Below the pieces are notes generated by a model, which made no database searches, had not been told where the DNA came from, and was given only the letters and a program-made list of their open reading frames with translations. Shown piece by piece: positions 29,361 through 37,848 of a DNA stretch of 64,000 nucleotides. Origin of the DNA: Sphingomonas sp. R-74633. Its GTDB lineage: Bacteria > Pseudomonadota > Alphaproteobacteria > Sphingomonadales > Sphingomonadaceae. Both the position numbers and the translations under genes were made by a program. Numbering within the stretch: the stretch's first letter is position 1; each line of letters begins with the position of its first letter. The stretch lies in contig NZ_JACCFG010000001.1 in NCBI RefSeq assembly GCF_013416555.1, positions 496,001 to 560,000 on the forward strand, read 5' to 3'.

Positions 29361-29681
29361 CTACTTCGCCTTCACCATCGTCGAGATCAGCTCGTAATAG
29401 CTGGCGAGATCGATAGCATGCTCGAACTGACAGCCGAGGCGGCCGCCGAGCGACCAGCGGACTTCCGCCACCACCGTGCCGGCATGCGGCAGCGCGACGC
29501 GGATGCGGTCGCCGGGTTCAAAGGGATCGTCGCAGCGCGCCATCAGGCCATGCGCCGAGATGTTGACGATGATGAAATTGAGCTGCTTTGCGTCCGGGCC
29601 GAACGCGCGCGCGCGGTAATGGACGTCTTCACGCCCTTCCCGCCGGGGATCCGAATAAGCCAGGCTCGGTCCAAAACTCAC
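29361..29681 (-). CDS. PilZ domain protein
   Basis: 106 residues that are a single PilZ domain: R-R-E-G-R-E-D-V near the start (RxxxR-like), NFIIVNISAHGLMARCDD (the [DN]xSxxG motif as NISAHG) and WSLGGRLGCQFE. Such proteins bind cyclic di-GMP and pass the signal to a partner. GTG start has GAGG five bases upstream. A CtrA-like TTAA-N7-TTAT lies about 75 bases upstream. Confidence 0.85.
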   Translation of the reverse strand: MSFGPSLAYSDPRREGREDVHYRARAFGPDAKQLNFIIVNISAHGLMARCDDPFEPGDRIRVALPHAGTVVAEVRWSLGGRLGCQFEHAIDLASYYELISTMVKAK

Positions 29682-29786
29682 GCATGCCTCACAAACGCTT
29701 GAGGTATGTATGCGGTGATAACGCTACCGCCTGAATCCTGTTGCAACGAAGCTGCTTAACATCGAATTATCAGACCACCCGGAATG

Positions 29787-31013
29787 TTACGCAGGAACGA
29801 GCAGCCCGTGCTTCTTCTTGCCGAAGCTGAGCTTCACCTGGCCGGTCACCGAAATCGCCTGGGCGGGATCGCTCACCACCTGGTCGTCCACCCGGATCGC
29901 GCCTTCTGCGACCTTGCGGCGCGCCTCGCCCTTGGAGGGGCAGAGGCCCAGCGCGACCAGCGCATCGGCCACGGTGATGCTGCCGCCCTCGACCGTGTAG
30001 GTCGGCAGCGAGCCGCCGGCAGAACCTTCCTCGAACACCTTGCGCGCGGTCTCGGCGGCTTCCTCGGCGGCGGCACGGCCGCGGCACATCGCAGTGGCCT
30101 CGTTGGCGAGGATCTTCTTGGCCTCGTTGATCTCGGCGCCCTCGAGCTTTTCGAGGCGGGCGATCTCGTCGAGCGGCATATCGGTGAACAGGCGCAGGAA
30201 GCGGCCGACGTCGCGATCGTCGGTGTTGCGCCAGAACTGCCAGTAATCGAAGTGCGGCAGCTGGCCTTCGTTGAGCCAGACGGCGCCCGACATGGTCTTG
30301 CCCATCTTGCCGCCGTCCGCCGTGGTGATCAGCGGGGTGGTGACGCCGTAGACCTCCGTGCCGTCGACGCGGCGCGACAGCTCGATGCCGTTGACGATGT
30401 TGCCCCACTGATCCGACCCGCCCATCTGGACGCGGCAGCCGGCGCGGCGCGACAGCTCCAGGAAGTCATAGGCCTGGAGGATCATGTAGTTGAATTCGAG
30501 GAACGACAGCGACTGCTCACGATCGAGGCGCAGCTTGACCGAGTCGAAGCTCAGCATCCGGTTGACCGAGAAATGCTGGCCATAGTCGCGCAGGAACGGG
30601 AGATATTCGAGCGCGTCGAGCCATTCGGCATTGTCGACCATCACCGCGTCGGTCGGGCCGTCGCCAAAGGTCAGGAAATTCTCGAACACGGTCTTGATCG
30701 AGGCGATGTTCGAATTGATCGTATCGACCGTCATCAGCTTGCGTGCCTCGTCCTTGAACGAGGGATCGCCGACCTTGCCGGTGCCGCCGCCCATCAGGAC
30801 GATCGGCTTGTGGCCGGCCTGCTGCATCCGGCGCAGGAGCATGATCTGGACGAGGCTGCCGACGTGCAGCGACGGCGCGGTCGGGTCGAAGCCGATATAG
30901 CCGGGCACGATCTGCTTGCTGGCGAGCGTATCGAGGCCTTCCGGGTCGGTGACCTGGTGGATGTAACCACGCGTGGAGAGCAGGCGGAGCAGATCGGACT
31001 TGAATTCGGTCAT
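29787..31013 (-). CDS. tyrS: Tyrosyl-tRNA synthetase
   Basis: Class I synthetase, 408 residues. Catalytic signature [16 protein letters not shown] (about 41-56, HIGH variant), tyrosine-binding [16 protein letters not shown] variant KMGKTMSG (near 238) and a C-terminal S4 RNA-binding domain ([21 protein letters not shown]). ATG at 31013 ([12 protein letters not shown]) begins the family homology. Confidence 0.97.
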   Translation of the reverse strand: MTEFKSDLLRLLSTRGYIHQVTDPEGLDTLASKQIVPGYIGFDPTAPSLHVGSLVQIMLLRRMQQAGHKPIVLMGGGTGKVGDPSFKDEARKLMTVDTINSNIASIKTVFENFLTFGDGPTDAVMVDNAEWLDALEYLPFLRDYGQHFSVNRMLSFDSVKLRLDREQSLSFLEFNYMILQAYDFLELSRRAGCRVQMGGSDQWGNIVNGIELSRRVDGTEVYGVTTPLITTADGGKMGKTMSGAVWLNEGQLPHFDYWQFWRNTDDRDVGRFLRLFTDMPLDEIARLEKLEGAEINEAKKILANEATAMCRGRAAAEEAAETARKVFEEGSAGGSLPTYTVEGGSITVADALVALGLCPSKGEARRKVAEGAIRVDDQVVSDPAQAISVTGQVKLSFGKKKHGLLVPA

Positions 31014-31114
31014 AGTGCGGGCCGCATAGCGGAGGCGAACGCGCACGTCATCCCCAAGGCGCCAGGGCTTCGGCGTTTACCGACTATTTGGGTTGGTGCG
31101 CGAAAAGGGGCGCG

Positions 31115-31948
31115 ATGACGCTTTCCCTGCTCCTGGATGCGCTGCGCCAGTCGTTCGCCGGCTGGCTTTTCGTGCTTGCGGTGCTGACCGTGTTCGAGCT
31201 GCTCAACCGGCGCGAGGGCGAGGCGCTGCGCACCCGCATCCATGGCGTGATCTTCTGGCTGATCTCGGTGCCGCTCTGGGCGCTATCGACCGAGATGCTC
31301 TACGCCGCCTGGGAGGTGCTCGGGGTGCGGCCGCTGTTCCTGCTGCAGGTGCCCGAGGGGGGCGGGTGGCAGGCGATCGGCATCGGCGTGGGCGCGGCGC
31401 TGGTGGGTGCGGTGGCGCACGACTTCTTCTTCTATTGGTGCCACCGTGCGCAGCACCGCTTCCTGTGGCGCTGGCACAAGGTGCATCACTCGGTGCGCCA
31501 TTTGAACGCCGTGAACTCCTATCACCACATCACCGAGCCGCTGCTCGAGATGCTGCTGATCCAGGCACCGCTGACGCTGCTGATCGGCAATGCCGGGCCG
31601 GCGCTGCCGTTCGTGGCGCTGACCTTGTGGCTGCATATCGTATGGATCCATTCGCCTACCCGGGCGACGCTGGGGCCGCTGCGCGTGCTGATGGTCGATA
31701 ATCGCTTCCACCGTATCCATCACTCGCTGGAAGAGCGGCATTTCGACAAGAATTTCGGCGCCTTCACCACGGTCTGGGACCGGCTGTTCGGCACCTGCCA
31801 TATGCCCGCAAAGGACGAATGGCCCGATGTCGGGCTGGAGGGTGTCGAGCAATTGGCGGGGGTAGGGGACTGGTTCGCGGCGCCGTGGCGCGAGGGCGAG
31901 CCTGTCCCGGCAGAGCCGGCCTCCGGGCGCGACCCGCTGACCGCCTGA
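31115..31948 (+). CDS. Sterol desaturase/fatty acid hydroxylase family protein
   Basis: 277-residue membrane di-iron enzyme. Histidine boxes: HDFFFYWCHRAQH (102-114), HKVHHS (121-126) and HRIHHSLEERH (about 208-218). Four to five hydrophobic segments. Such enzymes hydroxylate or desaturate lipids, carotenoids or hopanoid-type substrates; the substrate here is unknown. Start at ATG 31115 with AGGGG four bases upstream. It ends three bases before the end of the convergent ArsR-type gene. Confidence 0.9.
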   Translation: MTLSLLLDALRQSFAGWLFVLAVLTVFELLNRREGEALRTRIHGVIFWLISVPLWALSTEMLYAAWEVLGVRPLFLLQVPEGGGWQAIGIGVGAALVGAVAHDFFFYWCHRAQHRFLWRWHKVHHSVRHLNAVNSYHHITEPLLEMLLIQAPLTLLIGNAGPALPFVALTLWLHIVWIHSPTRATLGPLRVLMVDNRFHRIHHSLEERHFDKNFGAFTTVWDRLFGTCHMPAKDEWPDVGLEGVEQLAGVGDWFAAPWREGEPVPAEPASGRDPLTA

Positions 31949-31951
31949 GCC

Positions 31952-32311
31952 CTATGCCTCTTGCGGGGCGGCCGCGCAGGCCATCGCCGCCTTTGCCGCA
32001 TAGGCATTGAGGATCGCCGCGAGCAGCCCGGGGTAGCGCGCATCCACTTCGGCGCAGCGTGAGGTGTTGCGCATTTCGACGCCCTGGCGCTCGGAATGGA
32101 TCAGCCCGGCCTCCCGCAACACCTTGAAATGCTGCGATAGCGACGATTTCGGGATCATCCGGTCGCCGATCCTGGCGAAGGCCGAACAGCCCTGGACGCA
32201 GCCGGCGCCAGCCAGCTCGGCGAAGATCGCCGCGCGCGCCGGATCGGACAGCGCATGGAGGATCGCCTCTACCGACACGTCTTCGATCGAAGGATGAAAC
32301 AGGGGGCGCAT
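31952..32311 (-). CDS. ArsR/SmtB-type transcriptional regulator
   Basis: 119 residues: AILHALSDPARAAIFAELAG, then CVQGCSAFARIGDRM, recognition helix PKSSLSQHFKVLREAGLIHS, wing ERQGVEMRNTSR. It has cysteines at 38 and 42 before the recognition helix, which may be a sensing pair, but no classical metal site. It is divergent from an SDR gene with 105 bases between starts, the usual layout for a repressor and its target; several relatives sense redox or electrophiles. Confidence 0.88.
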   Translation of the reverse strand: MRPLFHPSIEDVSVEAILHALSDPARAAIFAELAGAGCVQGCSAFARIGDRMIPKSSLSQHFKVLREAGLIHSERQGVEMRNTSRCAEVDARYPGLLAAILNAYAAKAAMACAAAPQEA

Positions 32312-32416
32312 GATTTTTATCTAGTGCCTCTTGAAGCTTGGTTCAACAGTTCCGAAATCCTGAACTATGGGAATAAGGCGCCATGTCGGCAGTCCGGCCC
32401 ATGGAGAATTTCAGTC

Positions 32417-33163
32417 ATGTCGAAGCTCGCAGACAAGGTCGCGATCGTTACCGGAGCATCCAAGGGCATCGGCGCCGGCATCGCCAGGGCGCTTGCCGCA
32501 GAGGGCGCCGCGGTCGTGGTCAACTATGCGTCGAGCAAGGCCGGCGCGGACGCAGTGGTGAGTGAGATCACCGCGGCCGGCGGCAAGGCGATCGCCGTGC
32601 AGGGCGATGTGTCGAAGGCCGAGCAGGCCCAGGGCCTGGTCGATGCGGCGATCGAGGCGTTCGGCCGGCTCGACGTGCTGGTCAATAATTCGGGCATCTA
32701 CGAGTTCGCCTCGATCGAGGAGACGACCGAGGAACTGTATCGCCGGACCTTCGACGTGAACGTGCTCGGCGTGCTGCTCACCACCCAGGCTGCTGCGAAG
32801 CATCTCGGCGAGGGCGCGAGCATCATCAACATCTCGTCGGCGGTGACGAGCCTCTTCTCGCCCAATTCGGCGGTCTATACCGGTACCAAGGGCGCGGTGG
32901 ACGCGATCACCGGCGTGCTGGCCAATGAGCTTGGCCCGCGCAAGATCCGCGTCAACGCGATCAATCCGGGTGTCGTCGAGACCGAGGGCACGCACAGCGC
33001 AGGCTTTGTCGGCTCCGAGTTCTTCGACGCAGTGATCGGGCAGACCCCGCTGGGCCGCGTGGGCTATCCGGACGACATCGCGTCGATCGCGGTCTTCCTG
33101 GCGTCGGACGATGCCCGCTGGCTCACCGGCGAGAAGCTCACCGCCAGCGGCGGGCTTCGCTAA
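32417..33163 (+). CDS. SDR family oxidoreductase
   Basis: 248-residue classical short-chain dehydrogenase: cofactor loop TGASKGIG (12-19), NNSG (90-93), catalytic Ser140 or 141, Tyr154 and Lys158 (YTGTK), and the INPGVVETEG segment. Closest in style to glucose/3-oxoacyl reductase-like SDRs that use NADP(H); substrate not predictable. GGAGA lies about nine bases before the ATG. Likely controlled by the divergent ArsR-type gene. Confidence 0.92.
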   Translation: MSKLADKVAIVTGASKGIGAGIARALAAEGAAVVVNYASSKAGADAVVSEITAAGGKAIAVQGDVSKAEQAQGLVDAAIEAFGRLDVLVNNSGIYEFASIEETTEELYRRTFDVNVLGVLLTTQAAAKHLGEGASIINISSAVTSLFSPNSAVYTGTKGAVDAITGVLANELGPRKIRVNAINPGVVETEGTHSAGFVGSEFFDAVIGQTPLGRVGYPDDIASIAVFLASDDARWLTGEKLTASGGLR

Positions 33164-33215
33164 GCGAGGGGGCGGGGGATTTGGCATCGCGCCATCCGAC
33201 GCTTAGGCTGGTGCC

Positions 33216-33716
33216 GTGAAGCTGATCCCCCATCCCGCATCGCCCCCGGTCGCCGTTTCTGCCGTCGAAGTGGAAGCTGCGATCGTGCGCGGAAAGAGCG
33301 TGCTGATCTATCGGGTGACAGGCGGGCCGGTCTCGATCCCGCCCACCACGGCTCCCGCCCGCACCGATGGGCTATGGCAGACGACCTGCTTCGAACTGTT
33401 CATCAAGCCGGTGGGGGGCGAGGGCTATTTCGAGTTCAACTTCTCGCCCTCGACGGCCTGGGCGGCCTATCGCTTCGACGGGTACCGCGAGGGGATGGCC
33501 GACCAGTCGCTCGATGCGCCGCGGATCGAGCCGGTCGAGGACGGGATTCTCGTGAGAGTCGACCTTGGCGGGCTGCCGGAGGGCGACTGGCACGCCGCGA
33601 TCACCGCCGTGATCGAGGAGACGAACGGCACCAAATCCTATTGGTCGATCGCCCATCCCGCAGAGAAACCCGACTTCCACGCCGCCGCCAATTTCGCGCT
33701 CGAACTGGTGGGCTAG
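33216..33716 (+). CDS. DOMON-like domain protein
   Basis: 166 residues from GTG. Pattern of the CBM9-like DOMON-like proteins: DGLWQTTCFELFIKP, GYFEFNFSPSTAWAAYRFDG, GTKSYWSIAHPAEKPDFH. No signal peptide, so it may be cytoplasmic. Members often lie near NamZ or DUF4126 genes as here; role unknown. Its stop shares four bases with the stop of the convergent DUF4126-like gene. Confidence 0.82.
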   Translation: MKLIPHPASPPVAVSAVEVEAAIVRGKSVLIYRVTGGPVSIPPTTAPARTDGLWQTTCFELFIKPVGGEGYFEFNFSPSTAWAAYRFDGYREGMADQSLDAPRIEPVEDGILVRVDLGGLPEGDWHAAITAVIEETNGTKSYWSIAHPAEKPDFHAAANFALELVG

Positions 33717-34219
33717 GCCAGCGCGGTGTGCCCGGGGCTGGCGGGCGTGGTGAAATGCGTCAGTTCCTCGGGGAAGGTCGCCAGCGCGGCGGCGAGCGCG
33801 GCCGAGACGGTGAGCGCGTCCTCGACTAGTCCTGTAGAGATCTGGTGTTCGCCGTTCATCGCGCGCATCCGCGCAGTGTAGGTGAGATAGGAGGCGACCG
33901 CCGCCGTCCCCGCAGCGATTGCTCCGGCGGCGAACCGGTGCTTGCGCGGTGCCATCGCCATGCCGGCAAAGGCCGCGTTCCAGCTGCGGATGATCACCGC
34001 GGGTGTGATGATGCGATCGGGCGCGGTCTTCTGCTTGTCGCCGACCAGCTCATAGGCGGCGAGCGCGGTGGTTCCGAGCGAGATGATCGGATGCGCCAGG
34101 AAGCGCGGCGCGCCATTGTCGGCGGGCAGCTTGCCGGTGCGCGCGGCATTGGCGACGACGGCGAGCGGCGTCATCGCGCGGGCGCCGGCGGCGAGGCCCA
34201 TCAGGACGGATCGGATCAT
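33713..34219 (-). CDS. DUF4126-like membrane protein
   Basis: 168 residues. N-terminal MIRSVLMGLAAGARAMTPLA, then ISLGTTALAAYELVGDKQKTAPDR and further small hydrophobic segments rich in Ala and Gly (FAAGAIAAGTAAVASYL, VSAALAAALATF), as in DUF4126 proteins. ATG 34219 has AGGGA eight bases upstream; the frame is open further upstream. It is divergent from the NamZ gene (95 bases). Function unknown. Confidence 0.75.
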   Translation of the reverse strand: MIRSVLMGLAAGARAMTPLAVVANAARTGKLPADNGAPRFLAHPIISLGTTALAAYELVGDKQKTAPDRIITPAVIIRSWNAAFAGMAMAPRKHRFAAGAIAAGTAAVASYLTYTARMRAMNGEHQISTGLVEDALTVSAALAAALATFPEELTHFTTPASPGHTALA

Positions 34220-34313
34220 GCATGCGTTCCCTTGTGGTTTCGCAGGCTCAACCGACAAAGGCGCACGACGATCCGGCTTGCGTCGCACGCCGCTTGCCCG
34301 CATCCAGCGGCAC

Positions 34314-35510
34314 ATGAAATTCGGTATCGACCGGCTGCTCGCCGACCCTGAGCTTCGTCGTCCTCTTGAAGGCAAGCGCGTCGCGTTGCTCGCGCATCCC
34401 GCCTCGGTCACGGCGGACCTGACGCATTCGCTCGACGCACTCGTGGCGACCGGACTCAACGTCTCGGCGGTGTTCGGCCCGCAACACGGCGTGCGCGGCG
34501 ACCTGCAGGACAATATGATGGAGTCGCCGGACTATACCGATCCCACCTACGGGATGCCGGTGTTCAGCCTCTATGGCGAAGTCCGCCGCCCGACCGGCCA
34601 GTCGATGGGGACGTTCGATACGATCCTGATCGACCTGCAGGATGTCGGCTGCCGCATCTACACTTTCGTGACGACGCTGCTCTACATCCTCGAAGCCGCC
34701 GCGGAGCATGGCAAGAGCGTGTGGGTGCTCGATCGGCCCAATCCCGCCGGGCGCCCGGTCGAGGGCACGACTTTGCTGCCCGGCTGGGAAAGCTTCGTCG
34801 GCGCCGGCCCGATGCCGATGCGCCATGGCATGACGCTGGGCGAAATGGGGCATTGGTTCATCGAGCAGTTCAAGCTGAACGTCGACTATCGTGTGATCGC
34901 GATGGAAGGCTGGCAGCCCGATGCCGCACCCGGCTTCGGCTGGCCCGCTGAGCGCCCCTGGATCAATCCGAGCCCCAATGCCGCCAACGTCAACATGGCG
35001 CGCGGCTATGCCGGCACGGTGATGCTGGAGGGCACGCTGCTGTCGGAAGGGCGCGGTACCACGCGCCCGCTCGAGCTGTTCGGCGCGCCGGACATCGATG
35101 CCAAGGCGGTGATCGCCGAGATGCACCGCCTGGCGCCTGCCTGGCTGACCGGCTGCACGCTGCGCGACATCTGGTTCCAGCCGACCTTCCACAAGCATGT
35201 CGGCCAGCTCTGCTCGGGCGTGTTCATCCATGCCGAGGGGCCGGGCTATGACCATGCCGCCTTCAAGCCGTGGCGGGTGCAGGCGCTGGGCTTCAAGGCG
35301 ATCCGCAAGCTCTATGGCGATTACGACCTGTGGCGCGATTTCCCGTACGAATATGTGTTCGACAAGCTGGCGATCGACGTGATCAACGGCGGTACGGACC
35401 TGCGCGAATGGGTGGACGATAGCGCCGCCGAACCTGGTGATCTCGATGCGCGGACCGTGCCGGACGAGGCGGCGTGGGTCGAAGCCCGCGCACCGCATTT
35501 GCTGTACTGA
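34314..35510 (+). CDS. NamZ-type exo-beta-N-acetylmuramidase (DUF1343)
   Basis: 398 residues of the DUF1343/GH171 family, whose NamZ member removes terminal N-acetylmuramic acid from peptidoglycan fragments. Conserved blocks: AVFGPQHGVRGDLQDNM, TILIDLQDVGCRIYTF, WVLDRPNPAGRPVEG, PMRHGMTLGEMGHWF, SPNAANVNMARGYAGTVMLEG, STFHK-like QPTFHKHVGQLCSGVF. No signal peptide is visible in this start, so the protein may act in the cytoplasm on recycled muropeptides, or the start may be upstream. Confidence 0.9.
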   Translation: MKFGIDRLLADPELRRPLEGKRVALLAHPASVTADLTHSLDALVATGLNVSAVFGPQHGVRGDLQDNMMESPDYTDPTYGMPVFSLYGEVRRPTGQSMGTFDTILIDLQDVGCRIYTFVTTLLYILEAAAEHGKSVWVLDRPNPAGRPVEGTTLLPGWESFVGAGPMPMRHGMTLGEMGHWFIEQFKLNVDYRVIAMEGWQPDAAPGFGWPAERPWINPSPNAANVNMARGYAGTVMLEGTLLSEGRGTTRPLELFGAPDIDAKAVIAEMHRLAPAWLTGCTLRDIWFQPTFHKHVGQLCSGVFIHAEGPGYDHAAFKPWRVQALGFKAIRKLYGDYDLWRDFPYEYVFDKLAIDVINGGTDLREWVDDSAAEPGDLDARTVPDEAAWVEARAPHLLY

Positions 35511-35535
35511 TCGAAACGGCTTAACGACCCAGACC

Positions 35536-36711
35536 ATGCTCGCGGGGCTCATATTTGCTGTCGAAGAGGCGGAAGGCCGCCCCGGTACGCTGATGGCGAC
35601 ATTGCCGTTCGGCGGGATGACGCTGCTCGAATATCAGGCGCGGCTGCTGTTCGGCGCCGGCGCCGAACAGGTACTCGTCGCGGTCGGCAAGATGACGCCG
35701 GCGCTGCTCGCCGCGGTCAACCGCGCCGCCAAGCGGCATCCGCGCATCGAGATCGTCCGCTCGGCCGAGGAAGCCGCCGAGAAGATCACTCCCGGCGCAC
35801 AGGTGCTGGTGATGGCGGACGGGCTGGTCACCACCGATCCGGTGATGGACAAGATGGCCGCCACCGATGGCGAAGCGCTGCTCGTCACCGATGATCCCAC
35901 CTCGCCCGCCGCGATCGAGCGGCTCGACATGCGCGACAGCTGGGCCGGCGTCGCCCGCATCACGCTCGCGCAGCTCGGCCAGATCGCGCAGATGCCCGAG
36001 GATTATGATTTCCAGTCGGCGCTGTTGCGCGTCGCCGCGCAATCGGGCGCCGAGCATGTGCCGCTTACGGCGGGCCTGCTCCGCAGCGGCCATGCCGTCG
36101 AGCGCAGCGTCGAGGGGCTGGCCGCACGCAACACCGGCGTGCTCGCCGCGCTGACCGAACGCCGCACCGACTGGGCGGACCGCTGGGTATTCACCCGCGC
36201 CGCGCGGATCGTGCTGCCCGAGCTGGTCGGCCGCAACGTGCCCGGCTGGGTCGTGAGCATTGCCGGCGGCGTGGTCTCCGCGCTCGCGTTGGTCGCTACG
36301 GCGATGAGCTGGTTCGGGACGGGCACCGTCATCGCGGTGGTCGGCACCGCGACGCTTGCCACCGGCGCGGCGATGGCGGTGCTGCGCGGCGAGGACAAGC
36401 GTGCCGGGCTGCTCGAATGGGCAATCTTCGCGCTGTTCGCGCTGATCGCGATTCTCACCGGCTGGGCCCAGTTCGCCGCTACCGGCAGCTCCACGCCGCC
36501 GGTGCTCGCGCTGGTTGCCGCAGCTGCGCAACTGCTCGTCGAGCGCGTGCCCGCCCGGCCGAAGCGCTGGTGGGCGAGCCCCTCCGCGCATCTCCTTGTT
36601 CTGGCGCCCTTTGCCATCGCGGGATTCGCCACGATCGGCCTTGCTGCACTTGCGATATATTCCTTCGCGACGCTCGCTGCGGCGGTTGAGGGCACGCGCG
36701 AAAAAGCTTAG
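35536..36711 (+). CDS. Nucleotidyltransferase-like membrane protein
   Basis: 391 residues from ATG 35536; no ribosome site visible. The first ~160 residues look like a reduced sugar-nucleotidyltransferase fold (MLAGLIFAVEEAEGRP, FGGMTLLEYQARLLFGAGAE, LVMADGLVTTDP) but lack the usual G-x-G-T-R-L loop. The C-terminal half has about five membrane spans between residues 235 and 380 (VVSALALVATAMSWF, GTATLATGAAMAVL, WAIFALFALIAILTGW). I do not know a characterised member. It precedes the DUF2336/kinase pair by 36 bases and may be in one operon. Confidence 0.75.
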   Translation: MLAGLIFAVEEAEGRPGTLMATLPFGGMTLLEYQARLLFGAGAEQVLVAVGKMTPALLAAVNRAAKRHPRIEIVRSAEEAAEKITPGAQVLVMADGLVTTDPVMDKMAATDGEALLVTDDPTSPAAIERLDMRDSWAGVARITLAQLGQIAQMPEDYDFQSALLRVAAQSGAEHVPLTAGLLRSGHAVERSVEGLAARNTGVLAALTERRTDWADRWVFTRAARIVLPELVGRNVPGWVVSIAGGVVSALALVATAMSWFGTGTVIAVVGTATLATGAAMAVLRGEDKRAGLLEWAIFALFALIAILTGWAQFAATGSSTPPVLALVAAAAQLLVERVPARPKRWWASPSAHLLVLAPFAIAGFATIGLAALAIYSFATLAAAVEGTREKA

Positions 36712-36747
36712 TCTCGTCTTAAGGACATTTCCGCTAGCTTGAGGTCG

Positions 36748-37848
36748 ATGTCGGATAATCCCGTCGGCACGCGCGATGGCTTTGCCATTGGCGCCCGCGA
36801 GCTGCTCGCACGCGCGGCGGCTGCGGAGCTGCGCGCCTATAAGGGGCTGATGGTCGCCGTTGACGATTTCTTCCTGCCCGAAGAGGCACGGCTCGATGAG
36901 CATAGCCGCGCGGAGCTCGCCGCGCTGCTGCGGAGCCTTGTCGAGACGGTAGAGGGCGAAATCCGCGAACATGCGGTTCGTTTGCTCACCGGGCGGGGCG
37001 AGTCGGCGTTGGTCGTGGCGCTGATCGAACCTGGCGCACCGGTGCTCACGCGTTTGTGGAATTCCGGGCTGCTGCGCGACGGCGAGCTGATGGCCGAACT
37101 GGTCGCTCGGGTAGGCCAGGAGATGCTCGGTGCCGCGCTGCCGATGAGCGCGCCGGACGATCCCGAACGGCCCAGCCTGATCAACCGATTCGTCCAGCAC
37201 CCCGACCGCGTCGTCGCCGCCAGCGCGATGGCGGTGCTGATCGCCGAGAGCCGGCGCAGGACAAGTCCCGATACGGGACAATATCAAAGCGAGCTGCCTG
37301 CAGAGCTGCACCACAAGCTGGTGTGGTGGACGGCAGCGGCGCTGCGTGAACGGGTGGCAGAGCCGAACGAGGCGCTCGATCAGGTGCTGTGCGATGCCGC
37401 CCAGCGCAGCCTTTCCGCTTATGACGAGGGCGATCGGCTCGAGGCGGCCGCGATGCGTTTTGCCGCGGCGATCGACGCGCAGCCGGGCGAGCTCGCGGGC
37501 ATGTTCGCCGAGGCGCTGGGTGATCGCCGAATCGTGCTGTTCATCGCGCTGCTCGGCCATGCGCTGGGCGTGCCCTATGCGCTTGCCCGCGACCTGGTGC
37601 TCGACCCCGCGAGCGAGCGGTTGTGGCTGGCGCTCCGCGCGCTGGAGATCGGCCGCGAGGGCGTCGCCCAGATCGGCTATGCGCTGAGCGAGGCCGATCC
37701 GCGCCGTGACCTCGAGAAGTTCGCCGACACGCTCGATACGATCGCCGCTATCGCCCCGGCGGAAGCGCGCGCCGCGCTGGCGCCGCTCAAGCTCGATCCC
37801 GATTATCGCGCTGCCCTGATCGCCCTTGAGCGGGGAGGGGCGAAGTGA
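36748..37848 (+). CDS. DUF2336 domain protein
   Basis: 366 residues, all-alpha, no signal peptide. Typical DUF2336 features: FFLPEEARLDEHSRAELAAL, RLWNSGLLRDGELMAELV, LINRFVQHPDRVVAASAMAVL and FIALLGHALGVPYALARDLVL. The family is widespread in alphaproteobacteria and unassigned. Its stop overlaps the downstream kinase-like gene by 4 bases (GTGA), so the two are made together; a role as partner of that kinase is inference. Confidence 0.82.
   Translation: MSDNPVGTRDGFAIGARELLARAAAAELRAYKGLMVAVDDFFLPEEARLDEHSRAELAALLRSLVETVEGEIREHAVRLLTGRGESALVVALIEPGAPVLTRLWNSGLLRDGELMAELVARVGQEMLGAALPMSAPDDPERPSLINRFVQHPDRVVAASAMAVLIAESRRRTSPDTGQYQSELPAELHHKLVWWTAAALRERVAEPNEALDQVLCDAAQRSLSAYDEGDRLEAAAMRFAAAIDAQPGELAGMFAEALGDRRIVLFIALLGHALGVPYALARDLVLDPASERLWLALRALEIGREGVAQIGYALSEADPRRDLEKFADTLDTIAAIAPAEARAALAPLKLDPDYRAALIALERGGAK

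Noticed and set aside
35521..37560. 679-residue minus-strand frame opposite the nucleotidyltransferase-like and DUF2336 genes
   Set aside because: Crosses two plus-strand genes and has no recognisable domain.
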